From Bacilli bacterium (lineage in GTDB: Bacteria > Bacillota_I > Bacilli_A > RF39 > UBA660), in the NCBI GenBank assembly GCA_017416535.1, contig JAFQCG010000001.1, forward strand, positions 823,013-887,012: a stretch of 64,000 bases of DNA, given 5' to 3'. Of this stretch, positions 1 through 7,887 are shown one piece after another. The translations under genes and the position numbers were made by a program. The notes below the pieces were generated by a model. That model did no database searches and had not been told where the DNA came from. It saw only the letters and a list, made by a program, of their open reading frames with translations. Numbering within the stretch: position 1 is the stretch's first letter; each line of letters starts with the position of its first letter.

Positions 1-2
1 TG

Positions 3-566
3 GATGATGTTATTAATTCTTTTGATATAGGGGCTTTTTATATGCCTGATGTTGTTACGACTACAAAAACTTTTGAAGATTTAATTATTGCATTAGAAGA
101 TAATAATGTTAAAGTAGATACTCCAAATATTGGTGATATATTTTTATTTGGAAGTTGTAAGTTTGAGGTATTACATTTAGATGATGATGAGAGGGATTTA
201 AATAATACGTCTATTGTTTTAAGGGGCTTATATGGAAATAATTCATTCTTGTTTATGGGAGATGCTACTAGTGAAGTTGAGAAAGAAATATTAAATAGTA
301 ATATTGATAGTGATGTTTTAAAAGTAGGACATCATGGTTCTAGATATTCATCTTCAGTTAATTTTTTAAAGAAAGTTACTCCTAAATATTCAATTATTTC
401 AGTTGGTGAAGATAACTCTTATAATCACCCACATAGTGTTACATTTACTAAATTGGAAGAAGTTTTATCTAGTGTTTATAGAACTGATATTGATGGGACT
501 ATTTTTGTTACAAGTGATGGAAAAGATATAAAAATTGAAAAGATGGATTTAAGTTTAAATGGGTAG
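3..566 (+). CDS. ComEC/Rec2-like metallo-beta-lactamase-fold protein, C-terminal part (5' partial)
   Basis: The frame is open from the left edge, so the N-terminus and the first metal-binding HxHxDH motif lie outside the window. What remains looks like the second half of an MBL-fold domain of the ComEC/Rec2 type: a strand with FLFMGDAT (metal-binding Asp), then LKVGHHGSRYSSS with the two histidines, then a YSIISVGEDNSYNHPH segment typical of this subgroup. The next gene, 8 bp downstream, encodes DUF3006, which often follows stand-alone MBL proteins of this type in Firmicutes. Whether this is a full ComEC DNA-uptake channel or a short secreted or cytosolic hydrolase cannot be decided without the upstream sequence. 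Confidence 0.85.
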   Translation, partial: DDVINSFDIGAFYMPDVVTTTKTFEDLIIALEDNNVKVDTPNIGDIFLFGSCKFEVLHLDDDERDLNNTSIVLRGLYGNNSFLFMGDATSEVEKEILNSNIDSDVLKVGHHGSRYSSSVNFLKKVTPKYSIISVGEDNSYNHPHSVTFTKLEEVLSSVYRTDIDGTIFVTSDGKDIKIEKMDLSLNG

Positions 567-574
567 GTGAATAT

Positions 575-799
575 ATGAAATATGCAGTTGATAGAATAGA
601 AGATGATATTGTTGTGTTAGAAAATATAACTTCTGGTGATATTATTAATGAAAATATAAAAAAACTTCCTAATAATATTAAAGAAGGAACTATTTTAATA
701 AAAAAAGATAATGGGTATTCTCTTGATCTAAATACAGAAAAAGAAAGAAGAGATGACTTTAGAAGTAGATTAGAAAGGCTTAAAAATTTGAAGAAATAG
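575..799 (+). CDS. DUF3006 small protein
   Basis: A 74-residue acidic/basic protein that starts MKYAVDRIEDDIVVLEN, the usual beginning of DUF3006 proteins (a small beta domain followed by a charged helix, here about residues 52-74). The ATG is preceded by TAGGTGA. The gene sits 8 bp after the MBL-fold gene and 2 bp before the pentapeptide-repeat gene, so the three are probably cotranscribed. DUF3006 genes are common neighbours of ComEC-like MBL genes, but no function is established for the family. Confidence 0.8.
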   Translation: MKYAVDRIEDDIVVLENITSGDIINENIKKLPNNIKEGTILIKKDNGYSLDLNTEKERRDDFRSRLERLKNLKK

Positions 800-801
800 T
801 T

Positions 802-1383
802 ATGGAAAAGATAAATAAAATAGTAGGAAATGATCTTGATAATGTTTTGCTTTCTGATTTGAGTGTAGAAGGTTATTATGATTATTTTGAAATTACAAAT
901 TGTGTTATAAATAAATGTGATTTTTCTAAAAGTAATTTACAAGGTATTGATATTAGTGATACAAAGATAAGTTTTTCTAATTTTTCTAATATTGATTTAT
1001 CTAGTAGATCTTATAAGAATGTTTTATTTGATGATTGTAATTTAGTAGGAATTGATTTTAATTCTTCTTTTTTAGAAAATGTAACTTTTAATAAATGTAA
1101 TTTAAGTTACTGTAATTTTTCTGGTTGTAATTTGAAGAATATAAAGTTTGTTGATTGTAAATTAGATGATGGAAGTTTTAATGAAATTAAATGGAAGTCT
1201 TTAGAATTTAATAATTGTTCTATGGAAAGTGTTGAATTTATTCATACTAAATTAAAAGATATTGACTTAAGTAATTGCAAAATAAAAGATTTAAGAGTTC
1301 CAATTAATGAACTTAAAGGTCTTATTGTTAGTTATGATCAAGCTTTAAGTTTATCTTTGTTACTTGGAATAAAAATTAAGTAG
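802..1383 (+). CDS. Pentapeptide-repeat protein
   Basis: A 193-residue protein dominated by A(N/D)LXX-like pentapeptide repeats, for example CDFSKSNLQGIDISDT and CNLSYCNFSGCNLKNIKF, spanning about residues 28-165. Such repeats fold into a right-handed square beta-helix. Unusually many repeats place Cys or Asn before the central Leu/Phe. Some pentapeptide proteins (MfpA/Qnr) mimic DNA and bind gyrase, but most have no known role and nothing here assigns one. There is no signal peptide. It is the last gene of the apparent MBL-DUF3006 transcription unit. The start has only a weak upstream purine run (GAAGAAATAG). Confidence 0.85.
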   Translation: MEKINKIVGNDLDNVLLSDLSVEGYYDYFEITNCVINKCDFSKSNLQGIDISDTKISFSNFSNIDLSSRSYKNVLFDDCNLVGIDFNSSFLENVTFNKCNLSYCNFSGCNLKNIKFVDCKLDDGSFNEIKWKSLEFNNCSMESVEFIHTKLKDIDLSNCKIKDLRVPINELKGLIVSYDQALSLSLLLGIKIK

Positions 1384-1387
1384 TTAA

Positions 1388-1416
1388 TTGAAAATAATTT
1401 AAATTTATGATATACC
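1388..1416 (+). promoter_or_regulatory. Sigma-A-type promoter for the 1446 gene
   Basis: TTGAAA at 1388-1393 and TATACC at 1411-1416 are separated by 17 bp, followed about 17 bp later by the ribosome binding site AGAGGGG. Predicted from the consensus only. Confidence 0.55.
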
Positions 1417-1445
1417 TATAGTAAAAGAAAGTAGAGGGGAAATAA

Positions 1446-1949
1446 ATGAAAGAAAAAGAACCTAAAAGTCCTGTGTTAGTAGTTGCGACAATTTTGTTTT
1501 TGTCGTTATTTATAATTTTGCCTCCAGTATTTAGAAAGTTTTTTCCGGAGGAAGAAGTTGTTGTAGAGCCTGAAGTTGTTAAGAGTAGTTTGTCATGTGA
1601 AAAGGTTGCTGTATCAGAAAATATGAAAGTTACTACAAAGATTTCTTATGAAAATGATGTAGCGATGAAAAATGTTATGACATTTATTGTTTATACACCA
1701 ACTGCTGAAGATATTGAAGCAGATGATGGAACTAGTGAAGGAAGAACTTGTAAAGAAGAAATTAATTTCTTAAAAGCTTTAAAAGGTGTAGATATACAAG
1801 AAAATGCAAGTCAAACTGTTATTAGTTTTGAAAGAAAAGTAATTGATGATAATCCAACTGCTATTGAAATTACGAATTATCTTGCAGAAATAAATGTTGC
1901 GATGTCACATTTTGAGGCTGAAGGATATATTTGTACTAAAGGTAATTAA
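1446..1949 (+). CDS. Membrane-anchored extracytoplasmic protein of unknown function
   Basis: A 167-residue protein with a short positive N-terminus, one hydrophobic segment at about residues 9-29, and a soluble acidic domain predicted outside the cell. The domain starts near SLSCEKV and has three cysteines, the last just before the C-terminus (ICTKGN), so a disulfide is possible. I do not recognise a named family. The layout (one TM anchor, a domain opening with a Cys-containing strand) resembles the C-terminal part of the larger protein at 30180-31316. The start has a good AGAGGGG site and its own promoter. The 3' end overlaps the stop of the converging germination gene by 4 bp. Confidence 0.7.
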   Translation: MKEKEPKSPVLVVATILFLSLFIILPPVFRKFFPEEEVVVEPEVVKSSLSCEKVAVSENMKVTTKISYENDVAMKNVMTFIVYTPTAEDIEADDGTSEGRTCKEEINFLKALKGVDIQENASQTVISFERKVIDDNPTAIEITNYLAEINVAMSHFEAEGYICTKGN

Positions 1950-2323
1950 TTTTTAAAATTATTAGAATGAATTATAGATTTTGGTTTAATCTGTAATTCA
2001 TTTTTTATTTTATTTGTATTTTTAATGTTTGTTTTTAGTTTTTGTACTTTATTTAAATATATTTTCTTTTTAGTTTTATTTTTTATTTTATTATAAGCTT
2101 TTTTTATTGTAGATGATGTTTCTTTATGGATTTTATATTTGTAGTTTATTCCTTGATTATCTTTTATAGGAATTATTTCTTTTAGATATATAGTATATTT
2201 ATTTTCTTTATATTCTATGGCAATTTCTTTTATTATTGCTAGATTATTTAGTTCTTCATATTTTGGTATTTTAATTATAAATAATTCTATAATTATTAAT
2301 AGTATTAATATTATTTTTTTCAT
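1946..2323 (-). CDS. Very short GerAC-like spore germination protein
   Basis: A 125-residue protein whose start overlaps the end of gerA by 4 bp (ATGA), as usual for translationally coupled ger operons. After an N-terminal hydrophobic segment (residues 3-18) comes YEELNNLAIIKEIAIEY, then a Tyr-rich strand and a helix ending KKKIYLNKVQKL. This follows the order of the first part of domain 1 of Ger(x)C proteins (ELNELAL, a variable strand, RKLYFSH). Full GerAC proteins are about 350-400 residues with a lipobox Cys; here the Cys is absent and everything after domain 1 is missing. It may be a minimal C subunit or a decayed gene, although the frame is intact. No GerAB permease gene lies alongside. 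Confidence 0.55.
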   Translation of the reverse strand: MKKIILILLIIIELFIIKIPKYEELNNLAIIKEIAIEYKENKYTIYLKEIIPIKDNQGINYKYKIHKETSSTIKKAYNKIKNKTKKKIYLNKVQKLKTNIKNTNKIKNELQIKPKSIIHSNNFKN

Positions 2324-3720
2324 AAGTATTTTCCTCTTTTTATATTATCTGTTAGCTGAGAATTTCTAGTTTCTTTATTAGAATTTATTTTTATAATTGT
2401 ATCTTTTATTTCATTTTTTTCAAAAGGGATTATTGGATTTAAATAAGGTATTCCAAATACCTTTAATGTTAATAATTGATATATAAGTATTGTTGTTCCA
2501 ATTAGTAGACCATTTATTCCTAAGATTGTTGAGAGTAGAAGTAGAAGTAATTTATAGTTTCTAAGGGCATTTCCTAATTCAATTGATGTGAAAGTTAAAC
2601 TGGCGATTGATGAAATTGCAATTACTATTATCATTATTGGAGATACTATTCCGGCGCTTACTGCTGCTTCTCCCAATATTAATCCTCCTAAAATTGATAC
2701 TGCAGATGATGAGGTTTTTGACATTCTAAGATCAGATTCTTTTAGTATTTCAAAGCATATTAACATAAATAATGCTTCTATATAAGCTGGGAAGGGGACA
2801 AATGTTCTTCCTGCTTTTAATGTTAAGAGTATATTTAGTGGCACTAAGTCATAATTTCTTGTTGTAATAGAAATATATATTGCAGGAGTAAAAACGGCTA
2901 CGAGAAAGGCAAAAAAACGTATTAATCTAATAAAAGAAGCGTTTAGTGACTTTTGATAATAGTCATCTGTTGTATGAAAGAAATCTATAAAGAAACTTGG
3001 AAGTATTAAGGCATAAGGTGACATATCAACAATTATTACTACTTTGCCTTCTAAAAGAGCCATTGATGTTTTATCTGGTCGTTCTGTAAGAGTGATAGTT
3101 GGGAATAAAACATTTTTCTTTTCAAGAGTTCTTTTTAAATAACTAGAATCAATTATTCCATCTATATCTATTTTATTTAAATGATTTTTTATGCCATTAA
3201 TAATTTCTTTTTTAGCAATGTTATTCATATATAAAATACCAATTTTAGTTTTTGATAATTTTCCTAGTTCAATGTTTTCTACAATTAAGTCTGTTGTTTT
3301 TATTCTTTTACGAATTAAATTTATATTAATATTATAATTTTCAGTAAAACTATCTTTTGGTCCAGCAATTGATAATTCACTTGTGATTGCCTGGATTCCT
3401 CGATCTAAAATATTTCTAACTTCTGCAGCATAAATATTATTTTTTGTAATAATTATGATGAATCCTTTTACTAATAAATCTATAATTTCTTCTTTAGATA
3501 TTTTTTTAATATTTATATTTGGAATATTATTTTCTAAATTATTTAACTCTTTTTTAGGTTTATTAAGTAAATTTCTTAATATAAAGTCATTAGTTCTTGT
3601 TGTATCAATTAATGTTTCATTAAAGACTAATAATATTTTTTCTTTAGAAATAATTAAGTCCTTAAATATAAAATCAGTTGATGGACCAACTTTTCTTTTA
3701 ATTTCTTCTTTTATAGACAT
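2320..3720 (-). CDS. GerA-family spore germination protein (GerAA/SpoVAF-like)
   Basis: A 466-residue protein with the GerA family layout: a cytoplasmic N-terminal region of about 240 residues, including IIDSSYLKRTLEKKNVLFPT and the conserved ERPD and LEGKVVIIVDMSPYAL stretches, then five or six membrane helices from about residue 255 to 425 with the typical PLNILLTLKAGRTFVPFP loop. In Bacillus the A subunit works with a B permease and C lipoprotein to sense germinants in the spore inner membrane; SpoVAF-type proteins act without a dedicated B gene. Here only a short C-like gene follows. The start ATG has GGTGAT 3 bp upstream and a sigma-G-like promoter. Expression is therefore expected in the forespore. 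Confidence 0.9.
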   Translation of the reverse strand: MSIKEEIKRKVGPSTDFIFKDLIISKEKILLVFNETLIDTTRTNDFILRNLLNKPKKELNNLENNIPNINIKKISKEEIIDLLVKGFIIIITKNNIYAAEVRNILDRGIQAITSELSIAGPKDSFTENYNININLIRKRIKTTDLIVENIELGKLSKTKIGILYMNNIAKKEIINGIKNHLNKIDIDGIIDSSYLKRTLEKKNVLFPTITLTERPDKTSMALLEGKVVIIVDMSPYALILPSFFIDFFHTTDDYYQKSLNASFIRLIRFFAFLVAVFTPAIYISITTRNYDLVPLNILLTLKAGRTFVPFPAYIEALFMLICFEILKESDLRMSKTSSSAVSILGGLILGEAAVSAGIVSPIMIIVIAISSIASLTFTSIELGNALRNYKLLLLLLSTILGINGLLIGTTILIYQLLTLKVFGIPYLNPIIPFEKNEIKDTIIKINSNKETRNSQLTDNIKRGKYL

Positions 3721-3734
3721 AAAATCACCATTAT

Positions 3735-3764
3735 TATTATGTAAAAGTAATTTATTTATATGTA
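3735..3764 (-). promoter_or_regulatory. Candidate forespore sigma-G promoter of gerA
   Basis: Read on the minus strand, TACATA (3764-3759), 17 bp, and CATAATA (3741-3735). The -10 matches the B. subtilis sigma-G element CATAMTA fully and the -35 matches TGMATA at 5 of 6 positions. It lies directly upstream of a germination gene, a class expressed from sigma-G in Bacillus. Confidence 0.5.
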
Positions 3765-3803
3765 TTTTTTTGATATAATTATTTTGAAAATGAGGTCGAT
3801 TAG

Positions 3804-5012
3804 ATGAAGGTAGAAATTGAAAAACTAGATCATTTTGGTAGAGGTATTACTCATATTAATGGGAAGATTTGTTTTATTGATAAGGCTTTACCTGGTGAAG
3901 TTGTGAAGATTAAAATTATTAAAGATTCTAAAAAATATATGGTTGGGAAGATAGTTGATTACTATAAATTATCTGATGATCGTATAGATGAAGTATGTAG
4001 ATATAGTGATATTTGTGGTGGTTGTAGTCTTAGTCATTTAACTATAAATGAAGAAAATAAATTTAAGTGTATGAAAGTTAAGGAACTTTTAGAAAGATTT
4101 GGAAGTATTTCTTCTGAAAAGGTTTGTGACGTTATTTGTTTAGATGAATATGGTTATAGAAATAAAGTTACATTGCATGGACAAAATAGTTTATTAGGAT
4201 ATTGTGAAAATGGTTCAAATCGTGTATTTAATGTAGATAAGTGTTTACTTGCGAATGAAAAAATTAATGGTATTTTGGAAATTCTTAATAAGATGTCTTT
4301 TAACGAAAGTATCGATGAAGCTGTTGTGAGATGTAGTAATGATAGTAGTGAAGTGATGGTTTCATTAAAGGGCGATATAAGTGATTATTCGTCTTTAAGA
4401 AATGTTGTTGATACATTAATTATTAATGATGAGGTTTTACTTGGTGATGAATCCATTGTTAGTAATATTGGTAATAAGAAATTTTATGTAAGTGATGGTT
4501 CTTTTTTTCAAGTTAATAAGAATTTAACTAAGAAGCTATATGATGAAGTATTAGATGTTGTAAAATGTGAAAAACCAAAGAAAATATTAGATTTGTATTG
4601 TGGTACTGGAACAATTGGTATTTATGTGAGTGATTATACAGATAGTGTTATAGGTGTTGATTATTCTAAAGAAGGAATTAATGATGCGAATAAAAATAAG
4701 GAATTAAATAATTGTAAGAATATTAAATTTATTTGTGATAAAGTTGAAAATGTGATTGATCAATTTGATGATATTGATATGGTTATTGTTGATCCTCCTA
4801 GAGCTGGTCTTGATAATAAGACAATTGATAATATTAAAAGAATTGCTGCAGAGACAGTTGTTTATGTTTCTTGTGATCCGGCTACTTTAGGAAGAGATTT
4901 AAAATATTTAAGTGATTCTTATGATGTTATTGAAGTAAAACCTTTTAATATGTTTCCAAGAACATATCATATTGAAAATTTTGTTTTATTAAGGAGAAAA
5001 AATAATGGTTAA
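3804..5012 (+). CDS. rlmD: 23S rRNA (uracil-5-)-methyltransferase, RlmD/RlmCD type
   Basis: A 402-residue SAM-dependent RNA m5U methyltransferase. An N-terminal TRAM-like beta domain (about residues 1-55) is followed by the [4Fe-4S] ligand pattern CRYSDICGGC (about 65-74) plus a later Cys (CLLANEK). The C-terminal Rossmann domain has the SAM motif LDLYCGTGTIG, the DPPRAGLD motif and the catalytic nucleophile motif YVSCDPATLGRDL. These are diagnostic of the RlmD/TrmA family. Gram-positive members (RlmCD) modify 23S rRNA U747 and U1939; which uridine is used here cannot be read from the sequence. The gene overlaps the next one by 8 bp. Confidence 0.93.
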   Translation: MKVEIEKLDHFGRGITHINGKICFIDKALPGEVVKIKIIKDSKKYMVGKIVDYYKLSDDRIDEVCRYSDICGGCSLSHLTINEENKFKCMKVKELLERFGSISSEKVCDVICLDEYGYRNKVTLHGQNSLLGYCENGSNRVFNVDKCLLANEKINGILEILNKMSFNESIDEAVVRCSNDSSEVMVSLKGDISDYSSLRNVVDTLIINDEVLLGDESIVSNIGNKKFYVSDGSFFQVNKNLTKKLYDEVLDVVKCEKPKKILDLYCGTGTIGIYVSDYTDSVIGVDYSKEGINDANKNKELNNCKNIKFICDKVENVIDQFDDIDMVIVDPPRAGLDNKTIDNIKRIAAETVVYVSCDPATLGRDLKYLSDSYDVIEVKPFNMFPRTYHIENFVLLRRKNNG

Positions 5013-5589
5013 ATATAAAAGTTTGAGTCATGAAAGATTTTTAGAATGTATCAATTATTTAAGTGATAATTTAGAAAAATATTTAAAAGATAATAATTTA
5101 AAAGTAGATTTTGTTTGTCCTATTATTAGGAGTGGAGCAGTACCTGCTGTTTATATTTCAAATAAATTAAACATTGTTAAGTTTTTGCCGCTTCAAATTA
5201 AACATATTTCTTATAATGATGGTAAAGAGACAATTGAATCTATTTTTAATCCATTAGAATTTGTTAATATTACTAAAGAAAAGCCTGTGTTTTTGATTGT
5301 TGATGCTTTACAAAGTAGCGGGAAGAGTGCAAGAATAGCGATAGAAGAAATAAAAAGTAAATATAATGATGCAATTGTTTTATATGTATGTATTACTAAA
5401 AAATATCTAAGTGATGATTTTAAAGATATTGATTATTTTGATTATGCATTTCAATATAATGAGGGAGAATATTCTGAAGAAGAATCATTAAAACTTGGAA
5501 TAGATTATTATGCTCCATTCTTTTCTTGGGAAAAGGAAGAAGATCAGATTAATCATCCGGATGATCTTGAAGATAAAATTTTCTTTTAA
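5005..5589 (+). CDS. Phosphoribosyltransferase-fold protein
   Basis: A 194-residue protein. PVFLIVDALQSSGKSA at about residues 94-109 resembles the PRPP-binding loop of type I phosphoribosyltransferases (hydrophobic strand, two acidic residues, then TGGT/S). Here the second acidic residue is Ala and the loop reads QSSGKS, so PRPP binding may be altered or lost. Upstream, CPIIRSGAVPAVYIS resembles the early loop that contacts pyrophosphate. No base-specific motif is recognisable. It overlaps rlmD by 8 bp and is presumably cotranslated with it. A regulatory or diverged PRTase is more likely than a classical hpt, apt or pyrE enzyme. Confidence 0.6.
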   Translation: MVKYKSLSHERFLECINYLSDNLEKYLKDNNLKVDFVCPIIRSGAVPAVYISNKLNIVKFLPLQIKHISYNDGKETIESIFNPLEFVNITKEKPVFLIVDALQSSGKSARIAIEEIKSKYNDAIVLYVCITKKYLSDDFKDIDYFDYAFQYNEGEYSEEESLKLGIDYYAPFFSWEKEEDQINHPDDLEDKIFF

Positions 5590-5629
5590 AAGACATATAT
5601 TTAATATAAATACATGATGGAGTGATGTT

Positions 5630-6703
5630 ATGAGAAAAACGTATTTAGAGGTCAGTAGAGAGGCTTTTTTACATAATATAAGGGAAATTAAGGGGATAGT
5701 TAGAAATGCGGAAATAATGCCTGTTATTAAGGCTAATGCATATGGTACATATCTTAATAAAGATCTAGAACTTATTAGTCAATTTGATATGGTTGCGGTT
5801 GCAATAGTGGATGAAGCTATTCAACTTAGGAAATTAGGTTATAAAAAGGATATTTTTGTACTTAATCAACCATATCAAGAGGAAATTGAAGATATTATTA
5901 AAAATAATATTATTGTAGGTGTATCATCAATTTCTTTTTTAGATAAAGTCAATGAATTTAATGATAAGATTCGTGTTCATGTTGAAATTGAAACGGGTAT
6001 GGGAAGAACAGGTGTTTCATTAAATGAATTAGATAATTTTATTGATAAGTTAAATAATTCTAATGTATTGGTAGAAGGTGTATATACTCATCTTTCTTCT
6101 GCTGATATTGATAATAATTTTACTTATAAACAAATTAATTTATTTAATGAAGGAGTAGATAAGTTAAAGAATAATTTTTCTTCTATTAAGTATATTCATT
6201 GTGCTGCGAGTAATGGTATTTTAAATTTTGATCTTGGTATTTGTAATCTTGTAAGACCTGGTCTTATAATGTATGGATATCCTTCTTGCAAGAATATAAT
6301 GGATAAGATTAAACTTGAACCAGTACTAAAATTTAAGAGTTCAATTTCTTTTATTAAAGAAGTCAAAGAAGGAGATTCTATTAGTTACTGTCGAAGTTTT
6401 GTTGCGAATAAGAAAATGAGAGTTGCGACTATTGGTTGTGGTTATGCTGATGGGGTTAATAGATTGTTATCTAATAAGGGATATGTATCTTTAAATGGTA
6501 AAAGATGTAAAATACTTGGTAATATATGTATGGATTCATTTATGATTGATGTATCTAATGTAGAATGTAATGTTGGTGATTGTGTTTATATATTTGATAA
6601 TGATTTGGTAACAGTGGATGAAGTTGCTTCTATTTGCGAAACAATAAGTTATGAAATTATATCTACTATTAGTGATAGAGTTCCAAGAATTTTTGTTGAT
6701 TAA
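5630..6703 (+). CDS. alr: Alanine racemase
   Basis: A 357-residue fold-type III PLP enzyme that interconverts L- and D-alanine for peptidoglycan. The PLP lysine lies in PVIKANAYG (K34), the early barrel has HVEIETGMGRTG, and the C-terminal beta domain supplies the second catalytic base in GCGYADGVNR and the conserved NICMDSFMIDV. Length matches the family. The start is preceded by GGAG. It stands alone between the PRTase-like gene and a small membrane ORF and is closed by a terminator. With murC in the same window it supports a walled cell. Confidence 0.95.
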   Translation: MRKTYLEVSREAFLHNIREIKGIVRNAEIMPVIKANAYGTYLNKDLELISQFDMVAVAIVDEAIQLRKLGYKKDIFVLNQPYQEEIEDIIKNNIIVGVSSISFLDKVNEFNDKIRVHVEIETGMGRTGVSLNELDNFIDKLNNSNVLVEGVYTHLSSADIDNNFTYKQINLFNEGVDKLKNNFSSIKYIHCAASNGILNFDLGICNLVRPGLIMYGYPSCKNIMDKIKLEPVLKFKSSISFIKEVKEGDSISYCRSFVANKKMRVATIGCGYADGVNRLLSNKGYVSLNGKRCKILGNICMDSFMIDVSNVECNVGDCVYIFDNDLVTVDEVASICETISYEIISTISDRVPRIFVD

Positions 6704-6712
6704 TTATTAAGA

Positions 6713-6738
6713 ATAGGTCGTAAGATCTATTTTTTTAT
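6713..6738 (+). terminator. Intrinsic terminator after alr
   Basis: Stem ATAGGTC (6713-6719) pairs with GATCTAT (6724-6730), including one G-U pair, loop GTAA, followed by TTTTTTT. Confidence 0.75.
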
Positions 6739-6772
6739 GTTATAATTTTAATTAAGATGGGAGGAGTTAATT

Positions 6773-6904
6773 ATGAAACAAATTTTAATAAATTTATTAG
6801 TAGTAGCAGGGGTTTACTCTTTAGGATATGTTAGCAGTTATTTTTTCAGTAAGAGATATGCAATAAAAAAGAAGGAACGTGATGATATTGAAAAAGAAAA
6901 GTAG
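6773..6904 (+). CDS. 43-residue single-span membrane protein
   Basis: A short ORF with a strong GGGAGGAG site just upstream of its ATG. The product has one hydrophobic helix (about residues 4-25, ILINLLVVAGVYSLGYVSSY) and a highly charged tail rich in Lys and Glu. Its end overlaps the start of the next gene by 23 bp, so the two are probably coupled. No family recognised. The RBS, the coupling and the membrane-like composition make it more likely real than chance. Confidence 0.6.
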   Translation: MKQILINLLVVAGVYSLGYVSSYFFSKRYAIKKKERDDIEKEK

Positions 6905-7322
6905 AAAATTATTTTATTTAGGGGCTGTTTTATTATTTGTTGTAGTTGGCATTGTTATTTGGTATAGATATGAACATAGACAAGTATATATATTAGATAT
7001 TCCAAATAGTCATAATTTATCTTCTATTTCTTATGAACTTGAAAGTGGTTTAGTTACTGTTATGACGGAAGAAGAGATGGATAAGATTTTAAATGGTATT
7101 TATGAATTACATTTAAAAACACAAACTGAAAGTGTACAGGATTTTCCTGTTGATGTAGAAGATTTAGTTGCGATAAGATTATATTATAAAGAAGAAGATA
7201 CTGTAGGTAACTTTTATTTATATAAAAAGAAAGATAAATGTTATTTAGAAGAACCATATAATGGTATTTATAAAATTAGTGAAGGAACTTATAATTATAT
7301 TATTAGTTTAATTGAGGAATAG
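6882..7322 (+). CDS. Membrane-anchored protein of unknown function (DUF5301-like)
   Basis: A 146-residue protein with a Lys/Arg-rich N-terminus, a hydrophobic anchor at about residues 11-28, then an extracytoplasmic domain that begins VYILDIPNSHNLSSISYEL. That opening and the size resemble DUF5301 proteins; the match is from memory of the pattern, not an alignment. A GTG three bases earlier could also start translation, but ATG at 6882 has better spacing from AAGGAA. It is probably cotranslated with the small protein upstream and sits 2 bp before the acetyltransferase gene. Confidence 0.6.
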   Translation: MILKKKSRKLFYLGAVLLFVVVGIVIWYRYEHRQVYILDIPNSHNLSSISYELESGLVTVMTEEEMDKILNGIYELHLKTQTESVQDFPVDVEDLVAIRLYYKEEDTVGNFYLYKKKDKCYLEEPYNGIYKISEGTYNYIISLIEE

Positions 7323-7324
7323 TT

Positions 7325-7876
7325 ATGAATATTATTTATAGAAAAGCAAGAGTAGAGGATTATGAAGGTATTTATTATGTTTCTTGTTATAGTTGGGATG
7401 AAACATATAGAGGATTTATGCCTGATGATTATTTAGATGATCGCATTAATAATTTTTATGAACGTAGTTTAAATACAAAGAAGTATTTGGAAAAATTAGA
7501 AAATGATGGTGATTTAGATAAATATCTTGTTTGTGAAGTAGATGGTAAAATTATTGGTATTTGCCAGTATTTGAAAAGTCACAATGAAAAATATCCAAAT
7601 AGTGGATTATTAGGTGCTTTATATGTATTAAAAAAATACCAAAAACTTGGTATTGGTAAAGAGTTATTTAGACTTGCGACTATTGGATTAATTGATTTAG
7701 GATATAATTCAATTTACTTAGAATGCTTAACTGGTAATAAAGCAATTGATTTTTATACTAAATATTCTGGTGTTTTAAAAGAAAATATTGATTATCCAAT
7801 AAGTGATTTTACTGTTAAAGCAGATATTGTGTTTTATGAAGATATTAATAAATTAAAAGAACTATTAGAAAAATAG
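7325..7876 (+). CDS. GNAT-family N-acetyltransferase
   Basis: A 183-residue protein with the GNAT fold. It opens IIYRKARVEDYEGIYYVS, has an acceptor-side segment YVLKKYQKLGIGKELF that carries the acetyl-CoA pyrophosphate loop (Q/R-x-x-G-x-G), and a C-terminal strand-helix YLECLTGNKAIDFYTKYSG typical of the family. The substrate cannot be predicted. It follows the DUF5301-like gene by 2 bp and is the last gene of that unit. Confidence 0.85.
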   Translation: MNIIYRKARVEDYEGIYYVSCYSWDETYRGFMPDDYLDDRINNFYERSLNTKKYLEKLENDGDLDKYLVCEVDGKIIGICQYLKSHNEKYPNSGLLGALYVLKKYQKLGIGKELFRLATIGLIDLGYNSIYLECLTGNKAIDFYTKYSGVLKENIDYPISDFTVKADIVFYEDINKLKELLEK

Positions 7877-7887
7877 TTCTTTTTAGT
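7858..7887. terminator. Terminator between converging genes
   Basis: Stem AGAACTATT (7858-7866) pairs with AATAGTTCT (7872-7880), followed by TTTTAG. It overlaps the stop codon of the acetyltransferase gene and also lies just past the end of the minus-strand DUF1846 gene. Confidence 0.7.

Noticed and set aside
2588-2785. Plus-strand ORFs inside gerA and other long genes
   Set aside because: They are mirror frames of clear protein families and have no RBS.
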